Source: JAOPZW01 sp963789015 (GTDB lineage Bacteria > Actinomycetota > Thermoleophilia > Solirubrobacterales > Solirubrobacteraceae). From it: a stretch of DNA of 64,000 nucleotides. The notes below the pieces were generated by a model that saw only the letters and a program-made list of their open reading frames with translations, was not told the DNA's origin and made no database searches. Both the position numbers and the translations under genes were made by a program. Below are positions 60,281 through 64,000 of this stretch, piece after piece; positions within the stretch are counted from its first letter, which is position 1; every line of letters starts with the position of its first letter. The stretch is from contig CAWBIU010000004.1 of the NCBI GenBank assembly GCA_963789015.1, positions 1,054,001-1,118,000 on the forward strand, in the 5' to 3' direction.

Positions 60281-63200
60281 ATGCGTTGGATCGTCGCCAG
60301 AAGCCTCCGGTTCAGGTGGCTGGTGCTGTTCGCCGCCGCGGCGACGATGGCCTTCGGCGTCGCGCAGATCCCGAGCGCCCAGGTCGACGTCTTCCCCGAG
60401 TTCGCGCCGCCGAAGGTCGAGATCCAGACGATCGCGCTGGGCAACTCCTCCGACGAGGTCGAGTCGCTCATCACCGTCCCGCTCGAGGAGCAGCTCAACG
60501 GCCTGCCCGGCCTCGACGTCCTGCGCTCGAAATCGGTCTCGCAGCTCTCCTCGATCCAGCTCGTCTTCGAGCGCGGCGCCAACGAGCTGCACGCCCGCCA
60601 GCTCGTGCAGGAGCGCCTCGCGCAGGTCACGCCGAACCTGCCGACGTGGGCCAGCCCGCCGTGGATGATGCCGCCGCTGTCGGCGACCAGCCGGATCATG
60701 AAGATCGGGCTGTCCTCGGAGTCGCTGAACCTGCGCGAGATGTCGGCGGTCGCCTACTGGACGATCCGCCAGCGCCTGCTGCGGGTGCCCGGGGTCGCGT
60801 CGGTCGACATCTACGGCGAGCGCCTGCAGCAGCGCCACGTGCAGGTCGACCCGGCCAAGCTGGCGGCCCATGGCGTCTCGCTCGATCGCGTCATGGAGGC
60901 GACGGCCGACGCCGTCGACGCCGGCGTCCTGCAGTTCACGCAGAGCTCGACGGTCGGGACGGGCGGCTTCATCGAGGAGGCCGGCCGGCGGCTGAACATC
61001 CGCCACGTGCAGCCGATCGCCGGGCCCGAGGACCTCGCCGAAGTGCCGGTCGCCCGGCGCGACGGCCGGACGCTGCGCCTCGGCGACATGGGCCGCGTCG
61101 TCGAGGCCAACATGCCGCTGTGGGGCGAGGCGGTCGTCAACGACGGCTCCGGCCTGATGCTCATCGTCCAGAAGTTCCGCGGGGCCAACACGATGGAGGT
61201 CACCCGTGGCGTCGAGCGCGCCGTCGACGACCTTCGCCCCGGCCTGCCGGGCATGGAGATCGACACGACGATCTTCCGGCCCGCGACGTTCATCGAGCAG
61301 TCGATCGACAACCTCACGAGCGCGCTGCTGATCGGCGTGGTGCTCGTCGTCCTGATCATCGCCGCGTTCCTGTTCGAGTGGCGCACGGCGTTCATCAGCC
61401 TGATCGCGATCCCGCTGTCGCTGCTCGCCGCGATCCTCGTGCTCGACCTGCGCGGCACGACGATCAACGTGATGGTGCTCGCCGGGCTGGTGGTCGCCAT
61501 CGGGGTGGTCGTCGACGACGCGATCATCGACGTCGAGAACATCGTGCGCCGCCTGCGCCAGGCGCGCCTGGAGGGCGTCGAGGTCTCGACCTTCAAGGTC
61601 GTGCTCGACGCGTCGGTCGAGGTGCGCAGCGCGATCACCTACGCGACGATCATCAACGTCGTCGCGATCACGCCGGTGTTCTTCCTGCAGGGGCTGTCGG
61701 GGGCGTTCTTCCAGCCGCTGGTGCTGTCCTACGCGCTGGCGGTGCTCGTGTCGATGCTCGTCGCGCTGACCGTCACACCGGCGCTCTGCCTGCTGCTGCT
61801 CTCGCGCGGGCGCCTGGTGTCACGCGAGTCGCCGCTGCTGCGCGTGCTCAAGCGCGGCTACGTCGCCGTCCTCGCCGTGCTGCTGCGCCGGCCCGCGCCC
61901 GCGTTCGCCGCGGCCGCCGCGCTGTTCCTGGCCGGCGCGCTCGTGTACCCCTCGCTCGGCTCGCAGCTCCTTCCCAACTTCAAGGAGCGCGACTTCCTGA
62001 TGCACTGGCTCACCGAGCCGTCGACCTCGGTGACCGAGGAGAAGCGCATCGCCGTCCGCGCGTGCCGCGACCTGCGCGAGATCCCCGGCGTGCGCAACTG
62101 CGGCACGCACATCGGCCAGGCGCTGATGTCCGACGAGATCTACGGCGTCTACTTCGGGGAGAACTGGATCAGCGTCGACGAGGACGTCGACTACGACAAG
62201 ACGCTCGCCGCCGTGCACCGCACCGTCGAGGGCTACCCCGGCGTCTACCGCGACGTGCAGACCTACCTGCGCGAGCGGATCAAGGAGGTCCTGACGGGGA
62301 CGAGCGAGTCGATCGTCGTGCGCATCTCCGGGCCCGATCTCGACGTCCTGCGCGGCAAGGCGGAGGAGATCAGCGAGCGGATCGCCGGCGTCCCCGGGGT
62401 CATCGACGCGCACCCGGACTTCGCCGCCGACCTGCCCCACGTCGAGGTCGAGGTCGACCTCGACGCGGCCCGGCGCTACGGCCTGAAGCCGGGCGACGTG
62501 CGCCGCCAGACGTCGGCGATGCTCGCCAGCGAGGAGGTCAGCGACCTCTTCTACGGCGGCAAGGCCTACGACGTGCACGTCTGGACGATCCCGACGGCGC
62601 GCGACAGCATCACCGACGTCGAGCGCCTGCCGATCGACGTGCCCGGCGGCGGGCAGGTCCGCCTGAGCGAGATCGCCGACGTCGGGGTCGCTCCGACGCC
62701 GAACCACATCGAGCGCGAGCTGGGCACCCGGCGCATCGACGTCGGCGCCAACGTCGAGGGCCGCGACCTGGGGTCGGTGGTGCACGACGTGCAGGAGAGC
62801 CTGGAGCAGGTGTCCTTCCCCGCCGAGTACCACGCCGAGGTGCTCGGCGAGTCGACCGAGCTCAACGCCGCCCAGGACCGCCTGCTGCTGTTCGGGCTGA
62901 TCGCCGCCGTGGCCGTGTTCCTGCTCCTGCACGCGGCGTTCCGCAGCCTGCGCCTGGCGCTGATCACGTTCGTGCTGCTGCCGACCGCGCTCGTCGGCGG
63001 GGTGCTCGCCGTCAAGCTCGGCGACGGCGTGCTGTCGCTCGGCGCGCTCGTCGGCTTCCTGACCGTGTTCGGGATCGCCGCGCGCAACGGCATCCTCATG
63101 GTCAGCCACTTCCAGCACCTCGAGCGTTTCGAGGGCGAGCCGTTCGGGCCGGCGCTCGTGCTGCGCGGCGCGCGCGAGCGGCTCGCGCCGATCCTCATGA

Positions 63201-63454
63201 CCGCGTCGGCGACCGGGCTGGCGCTCGTCCCGCTGGCGATCGCGGGGAGCATCCCGGGCCACGAGATCGAGCACCCGATGGCGATCGTGATCCTCGGCGG
63301 CCTGGTCACCGCGACGCTGCTGAACCTGTTCGTCCTGCCGTCGCTGTACCTGCGCTTCGGCAAGGGCCGGCGCGAGCGCACGGCCGAGGCCTCGAGTCCG
63401 GGGCCCTCGCCGCAACCCGACGAGACGCCTCCGCGTGAGCCGACGCCGGTCTAG
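60281..63454 (+). CDS. RND efflux pump, CusA/CzcA type (second of two)
   Basis: 1057 residues. Signature parts: FGVAQIPSAQVDVFPEFAPP, EVESLITVPLEEQLNGLPGL, and in helix 4 VVAIGVVVDDAIIDVENIVR with the intact acidic DD and VEN of heavy-metal RND pumps. Periplasmic domains and C-terminal helices are full length. It differs from the first pump by roughly half its residues, so the pair is an old duplication. A 19-base gap separates it from the lipoprotein gene. Substrate unknown: Cus-type Met triads cannot be confirmed by eye. Confidence 0.88.
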   Translation: MRWIVARSLRFRWLVLFAAAATMAFGVAQIPSAQVDVFPEFAPPKVEIQTIALGNSSDEVESLITVPLEEQLNGLPGLDVLRSKSVSQLSSIQLVFERGANELHARQLVQERLAQVTPNLPTWASPPWMMPPLSATSRIMKIGLSSESLNLREMSAVAYWTIRQRLLRVPGVASVDIYGERLQQRHVQVDPAKLAAHGVSLDRVMEATADAVDAGVLQFTQSSTVGTGGFIEEAGRRLNIRHVQPIAGPEDLAEVPVARRDGRTLRLGDMGRVVEANMPLWGEAVVNDGSGLMLIVQKFRGANTMEVTRGVERAVDDLRPGLPGMEIDTTIFRPATFIEQSIDNLTSALLIGVVLVVLIIAAFLFEWRTAFISLIAIPLSLLAAILVLDLRGTTINVMVLAGLVVAIGVVVDDAIIDVENIVRRLRQARLEGVEVSTFKVVLDASVEVRSAITYATIINVVAITPVFFLQGLSGAFFQPLVLSYALAVLVSMLVALTVTPALCLLLLSRGRLVSRESPLLRVLKRGYVAVLAVLLRRPAPAFAAAAALFLAGALVYPSLGSQLLPNFKERDFLMHWLTEPSTSVTEEKRIAVRACRDLREIPGVRNCGTHIGQALMSDEIYGVYFGENWISVDEDVDYDKTLAAVHRTVEGYPGVYRDVQTYLRERIKEVLTGTSESIVVRISGPDLDVLRGKAEEISERIAGVPGVIDAHPDFAADLPHVEVEVDLDAARRYGLKPGDVRRQTSAMLASEEVSDLFYGGKAYDVHVWTIPTARDSITDVERLPIDVPGGGQVRLSEIADVGVAPTPNHIERELGTRRIDVGANVEGRDLGSVVHDVQESLEQVSFPAEYHAEVLGESTELNAAQDRLLLFGLIAAVAVFLLLHAAFRSLRLALITFVLLPTALVGGVLAVKLGDGVLSLGALVGFLTVFGIAARNGILMVSHFQHLERFEGEPFGPALVLRGARERLAPILMTASATGLALVPLAIAGSIPGHEIEHPMAIVILGGLVTATLLNLFVLPSLYLRFGKGRRERTAEASSPGPSPQPDETPPREPTPV

Positions 63455-63684
63455 AGCTCTTCGCCGAGGCGGCGCGTGACGATCGAGTCGCGTTCCTTGG
63501 CGATGATCGCGCGCGCGAACTCCGCGATCATGTCGTCGAGCGACGCGCTCATGGTGGCGTCGGGGTCGGCCTGGCGCTGAGCGGCGGCGACCGTGCGCCA
63601 CACCTCGTCCTCCGTCAGCCCGAAGTCCCGGGCGGCGGTCAGGATGGCGTGCAGGGGCGGCGCGGCGATGTCGTGGCGGCTCAT
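63451..63684 (-). CDS. Small helical protein of unknown function
   Basis: 77 residues: LHAILTAARDFGLTEDEVWR and SLDDMIAEFARAIIAKERD form two amphipathic helices; no Cys or motif is evident. It overlaps the RND stop by 4 bases in convergent orientation. The purine-rich GAGAGATCGAGATGAG precedes the start. No family recognised. Confidence 0.6.
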   Translation of the reverse strand: MSRHDIAAPPLHAILTAARDFGLTEDEVWRTVAAAQRQADPDATMSASLDDMIAEFARAIIAKERDSIVTRRLGEEL

Positions 63685-63802
63685 CTCGATCTCTCCGGGC
63701 GGGAACGTCTGCGGGTCTACCCCACCCCGCGTGCGCGGGAACGCGGTCCGTGGGAACGCTCCCAGGGCCGGCTGAGACGCGGATGAGGCGCTTAGGAGGC
63801 GC

Positions 63803-64000
63803 TTACTTGCGCGCGGCCAGGGCGTCGCCGACGACCTGGTCGAGCTCGGCCTGCGTCGTGTAGCCGACGATCGGCTTGGCCTTGTGGTTCGGGCCGATGA
63901 CCAGCGTGGTCGGCGACTCGGTGACCTTGGCCTCCTGCGTGATCGCGCGGTACTTGGCGACGTTCTCGACGTCGACGACCTTCGCGACGACCTTGCCGTC
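63803..64000 (-). CDS. Thioredoxin-fold protein, 3' part only (cut by window edge)
   Basis: 65 codons at the right edge. VAKVVDVENVAKYRAITQEA and TESPTTLVIGPNHKAKPIVG contain the cis-Pro segment (SPTTLVI) and the following strand of thioredoxin-like domains. The active-site CxxC would lie outside the window. Its end lies 118 bases from the 63684 start, a gap holding only a short GC hairpin. Role (thiol reductase, or disulphide carrier) cannot be decided. Confidence 0.72.
   Translation of the reverse strand, partial: DGKVVAKVVDVENVAKYRAITQEAKVTESPTTLVIGPNHKAKPIVGYTTQAELDQVVGDALAARK

Noticed and set aside
56348..61006. A 1552-codon minus-strand open frame across the RND genes
   Set aside because: It is the complement of the first RND pump, the lipoprotein and the start of the second pump. 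Its translation is Arg/Asp/His-rich low-complexity sequence with no motifs, as expected from GC-rich shadow frames.

Overview
The window is very GC-rich and carries densely packed, often overlapping genes on both strands. Starts are frequently GTG, and several promoters look leaderless. The gene content points to a monoderm actinobacterium, most likely class Thermoleophilia (Solirubrobacterales-like). Supporting signs are type IV pilus genes in a Gram-positive style genome, the order alaS-ruvX-mltG-aroE-pilB, an IscU/NifU-MnmA fusion, an ECF41 sigma factor, SigP-type secreted proteins and DUF2277. The taxonomic placement is inference. I saw no tRNA, rRNA, CRISPR array, insertion sequence or phage genes.

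Layout. 1-4950 (minus strand): a type IV pilin cluster, comprising the start of prepilin peptidase, PilX-like, PilW-like and PilV-like minor pilins, and two near-identical major pilins. It is preceded by a clear cyclic-di-GMP (GEMM-I) riboswitch. 5-25 kb: a mixed housekeeping and stress region with gluQRS, RNase D, a cytochrome c pair, an ECF41 sigma factor, PLP and aldolase enzymes, a stand-alone B12-binding protein, an ArsR-ArsC fusion, a methyltransferase and an MFS exporter. Gene remnants are scattered in the gaps. 25-31.5 kb: the pilus motor genes pilC and pilT, then an ArsR/SRPBCC/PPK2 island on the other strand, then pilB. 31.5-37.4 kb (minus): an overlapping string of aroE, a PPOX protein, mltG, ruvX and alaS. 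37.4-45.9 kb: a Clp-N protein without ATPase, YceI, a large LuxR-type ATPase regulator, the IscU-MnmA fusion, a TerC protein under a manganese (yybP-ykoY) riboswitch, and an EAL-HDOD protein. 46-64 kb: two OmpR-type two-component systems, each divergent from an export operon. The first faces a MacAB-like ABC system plus lipoprotein. The second faces an RND-lipoprotein-RND array and also reads toward another lipoprotein gene. A thioredoxin-fold gene is cut by the right edge.

How the parts fit. Cyclic-di-GMP links the pilin riboswitch, a possible MshEN domain on PilB and the EAL-HDOD protein. The second two-component system appears to share a 22-nt operator with the lipoprotein gene downstream of it, because the same sequence lies upstream of the regulator and inside the 3' end of the kinase gene.

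Caution on quality. At least nine otherwise intact genes, including the essential alaS, carry single-base frameshifts in G/C runs. This looks like uncorrected sequencing error, so these genes are annotated as full-length with a frameshift rather than as pseudogenes.
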